Source: Torymus aiolomorphi
Lineage: Eukaryota > Arthropoda > Insecta > Hymenoptera > Torymidae
NCBI GenBank assembly: GCA_036365515.1
Contig: CM070874.1
Coordinates: forward strand, 94,719,442 to 94,783,441
Length of the DNA: 64,000 bases
Reading direction: 5' to 3'
Within the stretch, counting starts at the first letter, position 1. Each line of letters opens with the position of its first letter. Of the stretch, positions 44,875 to 56,288 are shown in pieces. The position numbers were made by a program, and so were the translations under genes. Under the pieces are notes generated by a model. That model searched no databases. It saw only the letters and a program-made list of their open reading frames with translations, and was not told where the DNA came from.

Positions 44875-45681
44875 CTGTCTCGGCGCGCGCGAGAATTTAG
44901 GAGCAGTGATGTGGATTGACCGGTCAGACAAAATTTTCTGACTTGACGGCCACTTTGACAAAAAGTTGACCGTCATTGACAGTCAGAATTTACAATTCCT
45001 GAATGTAAAAATGACCGTCAGTTAGCTTTCTGACCGGTTATTGGTCAGAAAGTTTAAAAGAATAAAAAAACGATCAAAACTTTGATAAAACAGTTTATTC
45101 TATCATATGTTTTACAGAGCAGTCTTTTCGTACAAAACAGTCTATACTAAATAATAAGTCAAGGATGGCGAAAACGTGTGTTCTATGCAAGAAGCAGCCC
45201 ATTCCTGCTGATAAACCATACTTTTCCGGGGTAGGTATCAAAAAAGCGAACGTTCACTTTGAATTTGCAGCAAAGTATCTAATTTTGCGAGCTCGAGCTC
45301 CGTTATTTCCATGTGACTTTTTTCAACTCAGACGTGTGATTAGAATGTACGAATCGTCGAATGCTAAGAAAGAATAAATGGAATACGATCGAAATAGTTA
45401 CATTCGAATCTTTATTCTTTGGATAGTAAAAAGAATGAATATTTTTTATGACGACGATTATATAATCGAAAGTGCAAACTATCCATTCAAAAGATGTAGA
45501 ATGTTCAAAACGTCGAAAATTAAAAATTTGTATTTTTTTAATTGATAGTGCACGATACTCGTCGTTAATAATGAATTTAACGATATTACTAGCTGATCAT
45601 TATTTTAATTATGTTAAAAAATACACATTTTAATTTTCAACGTTTAGAACATTCTACATCTTTTGGATGGATGGTTTTCCC

Positions 45682-46126
45682 GGGGGGGGGGGGGGGGCTC
45701 CAGAGTTTCGACGATTCACTATAAAATTGAAGTCAACTATAGACGTTTTTCAGTTCGACATATGGTAATGCAGATTGTTCTTAATTTCGAAATTCTGTAT
45801 TACGAAAATCATATTTTCGAATGTAACAGTTCCCCTACTATCCAAAACATCGAATTTCATCAATACTATCTCAGAGCAAATATAACCTGTTTCTAATGAT
45901 TTATTTCGAAATGTCTATATATTGTACCCCTGTTAAAATTCTATTAATGAAATTCGATGTTTTGGACAGTAGGTGAAGTGTACATTCATAAATATGATTT
46001 TCGTAATTTAGAATTTCGAAATTAAGAACAATCTGCATTATCATCTGTCGAACTGAAAAACGTCTATAGTTGACTTCAATTTTATAGTGAATCGTCGAAA
46101 CTCTGGACCCTCCTCCCCCCCCCGCC
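45682..46126. mobile_element. G-tract MITE inside the hAT-like element
   Basis: A G-run then CTCCAGAGTTTCGACGATTC, ending in the reverse complement and a C-run. Same subfamily as 9871-10733. It carries CACCTACTGTCC-type inner TIR sequence on the right and a variant on the left. Confidence 0.8.
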
Positions 46127-46193
46127 GGTTTGCCCTTTCGATTATATGAACGTTGTCATAAAAAATATTCGTTCTTTTTACCATCCAAACAAT

Positions 46194-46617
46194 GGGGGGT
46201 CCAAAGTTGCGACGATTCACTATAAAATTGAAGTCAACTATAGACGTTTTTCAGTTCGACAAATGATAATGCAGATTGTTTTTAATTTCGAAATTCTAAA
46301 TTACGAATATCATATTTTCGAATGTAACAGTTCACCTACTGTCCAAAACGTAGAATTTCATCAATACGACCTCAAAGCAAATATAAGCTGTTTATAATGA
46401 TTTATTTCGAAGTATCTATATTGTACCCCTATTAAAATTCTATTAATGAAATTCGATGTTTTGGACAGTAGGTGAAGTGTTACATTCGTAAATATGATTT
46501 TCGTAATTTAGAATTTCGAAATTAAGAACAATCTACATTATCGTTTGTCGAACTGAAAAACATCTATAGTTGACTTCAATTTTATAGTGAATCGTCGAAA
46601 CTCTGGACCCCCCCCCC
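46194..46617. mobile_element. Second G-tract MITE, TSD AAACAAT
   Basis: Begins TGGGGGGTCCAAAGTTGCGA and ends in a C-run, flanked by AAACAAT (46187-46193 and 46618-46624). Close to the copy at 45682-46126. The ~80-codon frames in both copies (45663-45896, 46146-46397) are the TIR itself. Confidence 0.85.
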
Positions 46618-47783
46618 AAACAATGAAGATTCGAATGTAACTATTTCGATCGTATTCCATTTATTCTTTCTTAGCATTTGACGATTCGCACATTCTAATT
46701 ACACGTCTGAGTTGAGTTGAAAAAGTCACGTGGAAATAACGGAGTTCGAGCTCGCAAAATTAGATACTTTGCTGCAAATTCCATGTGACCGTTCGCAGTT
46801 TTGATACCCACCCCTTTTCTCCGTTCGTTTATACTCTATACTCTATATAGATGTAGGTTTGACTGTCACGCAGAAGTGTGACCGGTCAGGGTCAATTGTC
46901 AGACAAAATTTTTTTGTCAGGTCAGGGTCATGACGGTCAATTGACCAGCTCACATCACTGTTTAGGAGACACATCAACAGCCGTTCCAACGATCGCGCCC
47001 GCGCGCGCTAAGGAGGAGAGAAGTGGCGTGTACTCGCGGTGCGCCGTTTATTACGGTCAACGCGGTCGCGATGAAGGGAGGGGGGAGGGAGGAGGACGTT
47101 CGCGGTCCGCGTATATATACGTGAATTTTGAATTCCCGACCGATGACGCGCCTCGCTGAGTCGTCGCGTCCATTGTCGACGCACGATTGATTCGGAATAA
47201 ACGTGGCTGCCGTGCGAACGCGGCATTTTTTACGACGAATATTTTGCTCTTTGGCGCTGATGAACCGTGCATGGAAATGCGATCGACTGGAAGCGCGAAA
47301 CGCGCCGGGAATGTTAATTCTGAGGGGACGTTAAGTAACGGCTGTGTAGAGCGTTGTTCGGATTTTTTACTGAACTTTTACCCTTTTGACTTGCGCAACG
47401 GATATTATTTCACACATGTAGAAGATTTGCCAAATGTTAAAGTTTGGTACGAGGTGAAGGTGTTATTAATTTTCTTGGAAGAAGCAAATGCCACCTGCAA
47501 AATAGCCACGATATATCGCAATGGAATTAGCCGAATTGCGGAATCACGCGGCTCCGTCTTGGAAAGACAAACTCGCGGCGCGCAGAGGCGCCTCTCGAAA
47601 AGTTGGCGCACACCGAAGAGCGAGCTGATGCCCGAAATTATGCGCGCCGCAACTGGGCTGCGCGAGGAAACGTCTCCGACTCCGCTGCTCACTGCATAAT
47701 TCAATGTTTGCAGATACAGGCCTACGCATGTTTATTCATGCGCCGACTGACCGCACAGCTGCCGCCAATCTCAGAATAGATTA

Positions 47784-47806
47784 TTGAGAGAGAGAGAGAC
47801 AGAGAG

Positions 47807-47841
<35 letters not shown>
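47784..47841. repeat. (GA)n microsatellite
   Basis: Nearly pure GA tract. Confidence 0.95.
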
Positions 47842-47846
<5 letters not shown>

Positions 47847-49043
47847 CGCGAGTTTTCGTCAGGTAAGTGCATATCCCGGTGCGCGCGTGCGCGCTATAGC
47901 TGCCTCCATATAAGTTATAGTCGGGGCTACAAATCCCTCGCGCGTGACGCGTGTAACTCGCCGCGTCCGAAAAGCGCCGGCGGGATAATGGAAACCATAA
48001 CTTAGCGGAATGATATGCCGGTGTGGCACTCGTAAAGTCGCCCCGTCGTTTCGGGATGTGACCCATTGTGGAAAAACGGCACGCCCGTCTGTGTACAGGC
48101 ACGTTAAATCCGCGCATGGATGGCCGGATCTTAAAACAATCGTAAAGTGCAAACGCGCGGGGGAGAGTACAAACAGGAATGTTGTCCTTTCGGCGAGAAA
48201 GAAAAATAGGTCATGCACGCAAACCGAAGATGGATGGCTGTATTTGGGCCGATGTCATTAGAACGGATGCACCGCATCAATGGTGATGCGTGACAGATCT
48301 TTCACGAGTATATAACTACGTGTTTCACAGAAGACTGATATTTCGTTCGTGGAACTGCTTTCTTTTTCGAGTATCGCACATCCACGCAGAAAAGAAAATT
48401 ACAGTGAAAATCCGAAAACTAATAGGGGCGCAATTTTAATTCCTATATTATTCCTTGAAATAAAACAAAATGAATTTTATTATGCACAATATTACGTTTC
48501 ACAAGAGAGAAAAAAACTGTTATTAAAATTCATATTTCACAATTTCCTCTGCAGAAATTAATTTAAAAAAAATATTATGAAATACTACGGCATTACACCT
48601 GCCGTCATATATTTATAAAATTCGAAATGAAATTTTATTTTAAATCAACAGCGCAGGCTGGTGCGCGTTTTAATTTCCAGGAGGTTGGAAAAAAAAATAT
48701 TGTTCTCATTACTGTCATACGTGTGTGTGCATTTTTAGTAGAGCGCATCGTTAAAATTTAAAGCACGATATCTACTAACAACCCCATCGCACCTACGAAT
48801 GTAATAAATGTTCAAAAAGCAATATAAATAAAGGCAAGCTTAAGAAAGTATTTCGCGAAAGCAAAACAGTTGCTACGACAGTTTTTGTCAAGAAAAGCAT
48901 CGCAGTGCACTTTCATCATCGTCTGACGGTAAAAGAAAAATCTCTCTTCAGGAGAAATTTCCAGGGGAATGTTTAATCAGCGGGAAATTCGCACGAGCAT
49001 CGCGTGAAAACGCCTCGGGCAATTTATAAAGAGCGACGTGCCA

Positions 49044-49047
<4 letters not shown>

Positions 49048-49122
<75 letters not shown>
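49048..49122. repeat. (CT)n microsatellite
   Basis: Nearly pure CT tract. Confidence 0.95.
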
Positions 49123-49123
<1 letters not shown>

Positions 49124-51768
49124 CATCGTGCACGCGTGCAAACATAAGAATAAATGCGATCCGAAATTAAAAACAAGAGGACGTGAAAGGCAGCTAAATC
49201 GTTTCTCTCTCGCGCGTACTCTCGTGGCACCTGCGCCTGAGTATGATGAATCACGCGTCGCTTTAAATAAAAAGGACCTCTGCCCGCATTATGACCTTGG
49301 CAACACGTGTTCTCGCTCCGGCCTGTCCACTTTCGAGGGAAATTACAAATCGCATGCGGCACGCCTATTTCGCAAGAGTGAAGCCAAGAGAAAAGCCGTC
49401 CCCGATGCATGCGAGTATTAAATTTCTGCGAAAATGCCTGCGTGCACTGCCGCTGATAAAATGCCCTTCTGATTAAGTTATTGTAATACAGTATAGTGAC
49501 GTTTTATAAGTTGCTATTTACTAATATTTTACTTCCTGATTAATTATTATTTAAAATTTCAATTCCGCGTACATTAGACTATCCAGCGAAGCTTTGGCAG
49601 CTTTCATGTTTACAGCGGCCACGCTGCACGGAGATGGAATTCTCCCCCCAGACGGTGGCTTGGAAATTTTCCTGCCCCAAAAAAGTGAATTTTAGCTGGC
49701 AAGATTCGAAAGGGCGAAAACGCAAACACGCTTATTGCAGCGCAACTGTTTATACTGCTGCAACGAGAGAAGTTCACTTCCACAAATTGCGAACGCGGCG
49801 GTGTTGGCGGCGGCGGCTATTTTGCGTATCCACCTGTGGACGAACGATCGAGTGAGCGCAACGAATCGCTCTGTGCTCTTTTCCCTTTCAGTTTTCTGTT
49901 GAATCGATATTTTCTATACCGACGCATCTGGTAGTAGTACCGACGCATCGGGGCGTAGCAACTGATACACTTGGCGCAGCTAAAAAATTAGTAAATATTA
50001 ATTGGCTTTAGGAACAAATAATCAATATTTCCTTGTTTTACTATATTTTTCCATAAAATTTTTTCAAGTAGATAACCTGATTTTCATTTTAATTTGTCTA
50101 TATAAATCAACAAATATCTCGGTAAATGTAAAATTCATCAACAAATACTCCTATCTTACCCCAACTCTTGCAACTTTTCGAACTTCACTTTCATAGCAGA
50201 CTCCGCTCGTAAACTCTTGACCCTCTTTTAAGAAAGCAAAGTTCACAATTCTCGTGTATCGATAGATACGGTCAATATATAGGCTCGAGAACATGGACTC
50301 CCACACTTACACCGTGTGTGTCTGTGTGTGTGTGTGTGTTTCCGCTTGGCAAGGTGCGTATGTGTGTCAATGGAGATAAGGGAGTATATTGCGCTCTCAC
50401 GAGCGAGCTAAATAACGTTAATCTGAATGGAGGGCGCGTACGTCAATTCGATTGGCGAGTTTGTGAACACGTTTTCGCTCAGGTAGATAATGTCCGTCGG
50501 TCCTCTCTTTAAGGATGTAATCAAGGCTGCAGTATATGCATGATGTGTGTGTGTGTGTGTGTGTGCGTGTGTAAAAGCAAACCTTCTTATTTGATCTAGC
50601 CGAAATTGTATATTGCACGAAACTCAGAGATGATTTCGTAATTAAATACTCAAAGAGCAGGTTGCAAAACGATCGGAATTTCAATTCATAATAAAGCATT
50701 TGATTGTGTTAACTTTGTTCACAAATAGGCTCAATTATTAAAGTAAACTATTCAAATTTATCTTCTTTACCACAAATATTAAGAGCATATGTAAACTTCT
50801 CTAGAAGTCCATCGGCGCGAAAGGAAAGGCAAAACAAGCGTAACAGCCTAACCCTCGCCTTGACTGCGTAGTCATCGACTCGCAATAACCAAGAAGGAAA
50901 AAGAAAAAGTGACGCGCGTCAAGCCCGAAATTCACGTCGAGAATATATTCCATCAGCGGGCGATGCGTGCGCATTTGCCTCATTCCGCGCGATTACCGCA
51001 GCGCCGAAATAAATTTTCAACGCCGCGGCTGCTGACGCCAGCAGTGAATGCGACAAGCGACGCGTGTGCTGGCGAAAATCCCCTGGCGCGCTATTTTAAT
51101 TGAAAAGTTAATCTGCCCCCGCGCGCACCGAGTGTACTCGTTACTTCCTTCGATGCAGCCAGTGTGCCGGAGAGCGAAAATTCTTGGCGCGTGATGAAAT
51201 TCGTGTGGGTTTTAAGGGGGCGGGGCCGATTTTTTCTACTGTAGGCACGTTGGTTTCTAGAGATGTTGGGATCCTGAGGGTAACGCACTTTTTAAAAGTT
51301 TTCTTTAATTAAAAATGCCATTCAAAAATTTGTTATATCGATGTTGAAAATTGTTGCTTGCTTCGCAGTACTTACAGAATCAACAAGATGTCCATGAAAT
51401 ATGAACTTACCTGAAAGAAAAGAAAATGAGTTAATTTAATGGGCTGACTTCCCGTGAAAAAAATGTACTATGGCCCAAATATTGGACATAGTATGGGCCA
51501 ACTATGGGCAAGATGTGGCCTATGAGAAAAAATATATGAGCAAAATATTGGCTTGATAATGTCACGGCGCCGGAGCCACATTTGGGCAATATTTATATAT
51601 ACCGTGGACAACTGTTGGCTATATATCAACCATAAATGCCAAGATATGAGTAAAATCAACAGTGATCTATACATGAGATTTGTATATATCTATGTTTTTG
51701 TAATTTTAATGTTTAGTTTGAAATCAATGATCAAGACGAACCAAGTTTCGTTGCAATTATTTATTGCC

Positions 51769-51803
51769 GACGTTTCGACGTTTTTATTTAACGTCCTCAT
51801 CAG
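51769..51803 (-). ncRNA. Hammerhead ribozyme motif, left arm
   Basis: On the minus strand: CTGATGA, then G and a 6-bp stem GACGTT/AACGTC with an AAATAAA loop, then GAAA, C and GTC. Helix I can form from GCC (51804-51806) with GGC (51766-51768). Helix III would be only the self-complementary ACGT, so a dimer may be needed. An extra G sits between the core and helix II. Hammerheads are known in Penelope-like element ends. Confidence 0.7.
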
Positions 51804-52569
51804 GGCTATAAAAATATAGGAAAACATTTTTGTTATACATTTTTATTGTACAAATGCTCATTAAGAGAACCAATTCGTATGTTTTATTAACTGACCTTGT
51901 TAAAAAAATTGTTAATCAACCCATTGTGTCTTTATCAATTTCGTTAGAGAGATTGATGGCCAACAGTGCCAAGTCAAATAGATTTTTCGTACTGGAAGTT
52001 TTTTTACCTCGTTATGAGCTTAAAAGTAATTAATAAATAAAATGTATGTTAAAATTTAAAAAATAATTAAAACATTAAAGTTTAAGACTTTAAAATGATT
52101 AATAGATATTTTGTTAAAAGGAAAATTTCTCACCTTTCCATCATTACGTTCTCGAACTAATTGAGAGAGGTAGAAACTTTCACCGCTATTTATACCCTTT
52201 ACTTAAGTGCGAAATTTAATAATAAGTGGTGGAAAAGGAAGAGTACAGGAAGGGGAACATTCGAACCAAACAAATTCAAATTTCAAATTGCTCGAACGAT
52301 CAAAGGCGCTGAGCATGCAATAATCTTTTTTGCATATGCTAGCCTGATCTATTCGGTTTATGAGTTAGTGCTAACAGGTGATTTTTTGCAAAATTGTTTT
52401 TTTATTAATTTGAGAGAATCTTTATAGACTTGTTTCAAACTTCGAGTATCTTCCATACGGTTCAAACTGTTGCTTTGGTTTTGAATGTGCAACATTTCTG
52501 AAAACGTTCTTTTGCTATAACTTTGTTCTACGTCTACTATGTTAACATTGTCGAAATCAATTTTGTGAT

Positions 52570-54276
52570 TTGTACTATATCAAAAAGGTAGAGGCTAACC
52601 TTAGTGACAAAAAATATTATAAACCTATAGAAAAAAATCCGCTCACAAAATTAGAAAAATCAATCAAAAATTTAATTACCGATTGGGAAAAGAAAGGAGT
52701 ATTTGAATGCGATGACTCATTTAAATATGTAAACAGTAACCTCGATAATACTAATATTCCAAGAGCATATGGCTTAGTTAAAGTCCACAAGAAAGAATTA
52801 CCGGTTAGAATTATCGTCTCCGCTATAAACAGCCCGACTTATAATCTAGATAAAAGTCTGATAACATTTTTTACAAAATTTGTACCGAAACCAAAATCTT
52901 ACATTAAAAATAGCACAGAGCTTAAAAAACTGCTAGACAACTTTCATATCCCGTATAATTACCGTTGTGTTTCTTTTGACGTAGTATCTCTTTTTTCTAA
53001 TTTACTTAAAAAGATTATTCTTGAAGCTATAAAGAAAAAATGGCCCTATTTTGGTAACTTGCTTCCAATCTCTAAGGAAGAATTTCTTAAAGGAATAGAA
53101 ATACTGTTAGATTCTACTTTTTTACAATTCAATAACAAATACTATCAACAAATTTTAGGCGCTCCTATGGGATTTTGTTCAAGTCCCTGGTTAGCTGATA
53201 TAGTATTAGAATACCTTGAAAGGAAAGTACTTAAAAAACCGTTAAGACAAAGAAAAGTCATTTTTTATAAACGTTATGTAGATGACTGCTTTCTAATAAT
53301 CGAAAAAGAATACATTGACATAATTCTTAATGCTTTTAATTCTTTCGATGATAACTTACAATTTACAGTAGAAAATGAACTTAACAATAGCATTAATTTC
53401 TTAGACATGACGATTATTAGAATAAATGACAATTCCCCCATTACTAATTGGTATAGAAAACCCACGGCATCAGGTAGATACATAAATTTCAATTCTCATC
53501 ATCCTACTCACCAAAAAATAGCTATCATATATAGCCTTGTAGATAAAGCGGTACTTATTTCTCACCCTAAGTTTCATAAAAGCAATCTAGAACTGATAAA
53601 GAATTTCTTAAAAGCTAATGAGTTGCCCTTTGATTTCATAGACAAATACATTAAAAAAAGATTACATTCCCTTCATGAACAAATTGAACAAAATAATAAC
53701 ATTAATAATGAAATTGAACAAAATAATAACAGTAAATTTAACAATAATTCTAAAAAAATTTTGGTCCTCCCTTTCATAAAAAAATTAAATAGTAAGATAG
53801 TTAACGCTCTAGGAAAAAAGAAGCACAATAATCTTACAGTTATTAACAACAACATAAATAAATTCAAATTTGTACAACTAGGTAAAGACAAACTAGAACC
53901 ACTAGAAACACCCTCTATCGTTTACAAAATCAATTGTCAAGAATGCGATGCATCTTACGTAGGTATGTCAAAAAGGAAGTTAAAAAGACGCATCTATGAA
54001 CATAAATATGCAGTAAAGAATTCCCAAAAAACATCTGCACTAGCTGAACACGCCTCCCTTACAAATCACAAAATTGATTTCGACAATGTTAACATAGTAG
54101 ACGTAGAACAAAGTTATAGCAAAAGAACGTTTTCAGAAATGTTGCACATTCAAAACCAAAGCAACAGTTTGAACCGTATGGAAGATACTCGAAGTTTGAA
54201 ACAAGTCTATAAAGATTCTCTCAAATTAATAAAAAAACAATTTTGCAAAAAATCACCTGTTAGCACTAACTCATAA
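52570..54276 (+). CDS. Penelope-like reverse transcriptase with GIY-YIG endonuclease, 5'-truncated
   Basis: This is a 568-codon open frame. RT motifs: A FDVVSLF (136-142), B GAPMGFCSSP (197-206) and C YVDD (236-239), followed by NFLDMTI and NWYRKPTASGRY typical of Penelope-like elements. An Asn-rich linker (about 370-395, with a repeated EIEQNNN) precedes the C-terminal GIY-YIG domain: VYKINC (451-456), SYVGMSKR (462-469), Arg474 and Glu523. The enzyme copies RNA into DNA, with the endonuclease nicking target DNA. The usual N-terminal region is missing because the frame begins where the inverted left arm ends, so the ATG is accidental. No internal stop is seen, which suggests a recent insertion. 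Confidence 0.93.
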   Translation: MYYIKKVEANLSDKKYYKPIEKNPLTKLEKSIKNLITDWEKKGVFECDDSFKYVNSNLDNTNIPRAYGLVKVHKKELPVRIIVSAINSPTYNLDKSLITFFTKFVPKPKSYIKNSTELKKLLDNFHIPYNYRCVSFDVVSLFSNLLKKIILEAIKKKWPYFGNLLPISKEEFLKGIEILLDSTFLQFNNKYYQQILGAPMGFCSSPWLADIVLEYLERKVLKKPLRQRKVIFYKRYVDDCFLIIEKEYIDIILNAFNSFDDNLQFTVENELNNSINFLDMTIIRINDNSPITNWYRKPTASGRYINFNSHHPTHQKIAIIYSLVDKAVLISHPKFHKSNLELIKNFLKANELPFDFIDKYIKKRLHSLHEQIEQNNNINNEIEQNNNSKFNNNSKKILVLPFIKKLNSKIVNALGKKKHNNLTVINNNINKFKFVQLGKDKLEPLETPSIVYKINCQECDASYVGMSKRKLKRRIYEHKYAVKNSQKTSALAEHASLTNHKIDFDNVNIVDVEQSYSKRTFSEMLHIQNQSNSLNRMEDTRSLKQVYKDSLKLIKKQFCKKSPVSTNS

Positions 54277-54830
54277 ACCGAATAGATCAGGCTAGCATAT
54301 GCAAAAAAGATTATTGCATGCTCAGCGCCTTTGATCGTTCGAGCAATTTGAAATTTGAATTTGTTTGGTTCGAACGTTCCCCTTCCTGTACTCTTCCTTT
54401 TCCACCACTTATTATTAAATTTCGCACTTAAGTAAAGGGTATAAATAGCGGTGAAAGTTTCTACCTCTCTCAATTAGTTCGAGAACGTAATGATGGAAAG
54501 GTGAGAAATTTTCCTTTTAATAAAATATCTATTAATCATTTTAAAGTCTTAAACTTTGATGTTTTAATTATTTTTTAAATTTTAACATACATTTTATTTA
54601 TTAATTACTTTTAAGCTCATAACGAGGTAAAAAAACTTCCAGTACGAAAAATCTATTTGACTTGGCACTGTTGGCCATCAATCTCTCTAACGAAATTGAT
54701 AAAGACACAATGGGTTGATTAACAATTTTTTTAACAAGGTCAGTTAATAAAACATACGAATTGGTTCTCTTAATGAGCATTTGTACAATAAAAATGTATA
54801 ACAAAAATGTTTTCCTATATTTTTATAGTC

Positions 54831-54865
54831 CTGATGAGGACGTTAAATAAAAACGTCGAAACGTC
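54831..54865 (+). ncRNA. Hammerhead ribozyme motif, right arm
   Basis: CTGATGA (54831-54837), a 6-bp stem GACGTT/AACGTC, GAAA (54858-54861) and GTC (54863-54865), with predicted cleavage after the C. Helix I uses GTC (54828-54830) with GGC (54866-54868), where the change from the left arm gives a G-U pair and keeps pairing. It lies about 550 bases 3' of the RT/endonuclease frame on the same strand, as expected for a Penelope-like element end. Confidence 0.72.
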
Positions 54866-55142
54866 GGCAATAAATAATTGCAACGAAACTTGGTTCGTCT
54901 TGATCATTGATTTCAAACTAAACATTAAAATTACAAAAACATAGATATATACAAATCTCATGTATAGATCACTGTTGATTTTACTCATATCTTGGCATTT
55001 ATGGTTGATATATAGCCAACAGTTGTCCACGGTATATATAAATATTGCCCAAATGTGGCTCCGGCGCCGTGGCATTATCAAGCCAATATTTTGCTCATAT
55101 ATTTTTTCTCATAGGCCACATCTTGCCCATAGTTGGCCCATA

Positions 55143-56245
55143 CACTGACAGAAAAACCCGGGGAAAAATTCCTATGTTGCTCTTGGAAGTTGCCCACAAC
55201 TGCTTAAAATCGAAAAATTTACTATCTTTTATATGAAAAAGTCCAATGTCACAAGTAAAACTTCCTATGCCAGCATAGTAAAAATTAACACGTGGCTAAT
55301 GGAACTTTATCTTTTGTACATTTTCCCAGGCTAGCATGGTAAAAATTGAGAGAGTTTTAGAATAAGAATTCACACGTTCAATCGTAAACAGCCCGCGAGT
55401 GCACGAAAAGTTGACCTCTTCAATGTCAAAATAGGAAAGATTCAGACAGATACATGTCAACAAACTCAATCCACCTTGGCAACATCGAGACAAAACACAA
55501 ACGCTAAACGCAACAACTGAATGTGCCGTTCTAATCCAATATACTTGTTTTTATTTATTTTTTTTTTATTTTTTATGATGAGACAATTTTTAAAATAATT
55601 GTTTATTTGTAATATTTTTAAGGAAGGTTGTGAAAAACTATTATATCGAAAATACAAATTCATTAATAAATAAATGAGCTTGTTTAATTTAAGGTATTGG
55701 TAATATTTATAAAATGTTAAACAATATTCTTAATATATAACATTTGTAATAAATTACGCTAAAATAGAGAATAGTATTATTCGAGTTAAAGCATAATTTG
55801 TTATAAAATTAGCGCGCATATCTTACGTTTGGGGATATACAAGTTCCAAAATTTTGTAGGACATATGTCTTTATAGGTAAGTGGTTAGCGTTCCCGACTA
55901 CCGTGCCAAGGGTTCCAGGTTCGAGTCTCGATGTCGTCAAAAATTTTTAATTTATTTAATAAATTTTCTTTAATTATGTTTAATTCAAAAATAACTTCTG
56001 TATTGTCTAAATATAATAATTATGTGTCTGATACTCGCTCCTCCCCCACTCCTAAAAAAAAAGATGAAATAATTTTTTTCGCTCTTTAAAATCAGTTATA
56101 AAAAAATTCCCATGTTAGACTTGGAATTTTTCCTACGTGTATTGCAAATTCTGCTAAAAATCCGACATGTGGTCGAGTTACGATTCCAACATGGTAATTT
56201 TTACACAACAACATAAGAATTTTTACCAGATTTTTTCTGTCAGTG
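55143..56245. mobile_element. TA-flanked element with CACTGACAGAAAAA ends
   Basis: Ends CACTGACAGAAAAA and, in reverse, CACTGACAGAAAAAATCTGG, flanked by TA (55141-55142 and 56246-56247). Sub-terminal blocks CCTATGTTGCTCTTGGAA and CCCATGTTAGACTTGGAA repeat. It contains a tRNA-like head at 55878-55942. No transposase. Confidence 0.8.
55878..55942 (+). repeat. tRNA-like head (SINE or tRNA pseudogene)
   Basis: A-box-like ATAGGTAAGTGGTTAGCG and B-box-like CCAGGTTCGAGTCTC, about 40 bases apart. The ends do not make a clear acceptor stem. Confidence 0.5.
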
Positions 56246-56288
56246 TACTATGTCCAATATTTGGGTCATAGTACATTTTTTTACGCGG

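Larger units (their letters stand above)
44904..46960. mobile_element. hAT-like non-autonomous element, 2.06 kb, TSD TTTAGGAG
   Basis: Ends CAGTGATGTGGATTGACCGG and, in reverse, CAGTGATGTGAGCTGGTCAA. It is flanked by the perfect 8-bp repeat TTTAGGAG (44896-44903 and 46961-46968). The CAGTGATG start and 8-bp TSD fit hAT. The interior has long inverted arms (about 45225-45480 against 46130-46800) and two G-tract MITEs. The 70-codon frame at 45165-45377 (MAKTCVLCKKQPIP) has a CxxC but no recognised domain, and its second half is mirrored in the right arm, so I do not call it a gene. Confidence 0.88.
46969..51450. other. Largely non-repetitive DNA with microsatellites, no supported gene
   Basis: Microsatellites lie at 47784-47841 (GA), 49048-49122 (CT), 50318-50338 (TG) and 50541-50572 (TG). 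The longest frame, 47187-47699 (170 codons, plus), shows no domain and overlaps minus-strand frames of similar length, so composition explains it. GC-rich blocks alternate with AT-rich ones. This may be host intron or intergenic sequence. Confidence 0.4.
51451..56288. mobile_element. Large foldback structure containing a Penelope-like element
   Basis: The outer ends are CCCGTGAAAAAAATGTACTA and, in reverse, CCCGCGTAAAAAAATGTACT. The left arm 51451-52573 is the reverse complement of 54061-55142 plus 56248-56288, with roughly one difference per 100 bases where I compared them. The arms include both MITE-like sequence (outer ~220 bp) and the 3' part of the Penelope-like element, including the end of its ORF. 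A later TA-flanked element (55143-56245) splits the right arm. Confidence 0.85.

Noticed and set aside
45165..45377. Possible zinc-finger remnant (CVLCKK) of a hAT transposase
   Set aside because: Only one CxxC pair, no BED or hAT signature, and the second half is part of the foldback arm.
47187..47699. 170-codon plus-strand frame
   Set aside because: No recognised domain and overlapped by minus-strand frames of similar quality in GC-rich DNA.
52161..52427. 88-codon frame repeated exactly at 54207-54473 on the other strand
   Set aside because: It is antisense to the 3' end of the Penelope-like ORF and its downstream region and is duplicated only because of the inverted arms.
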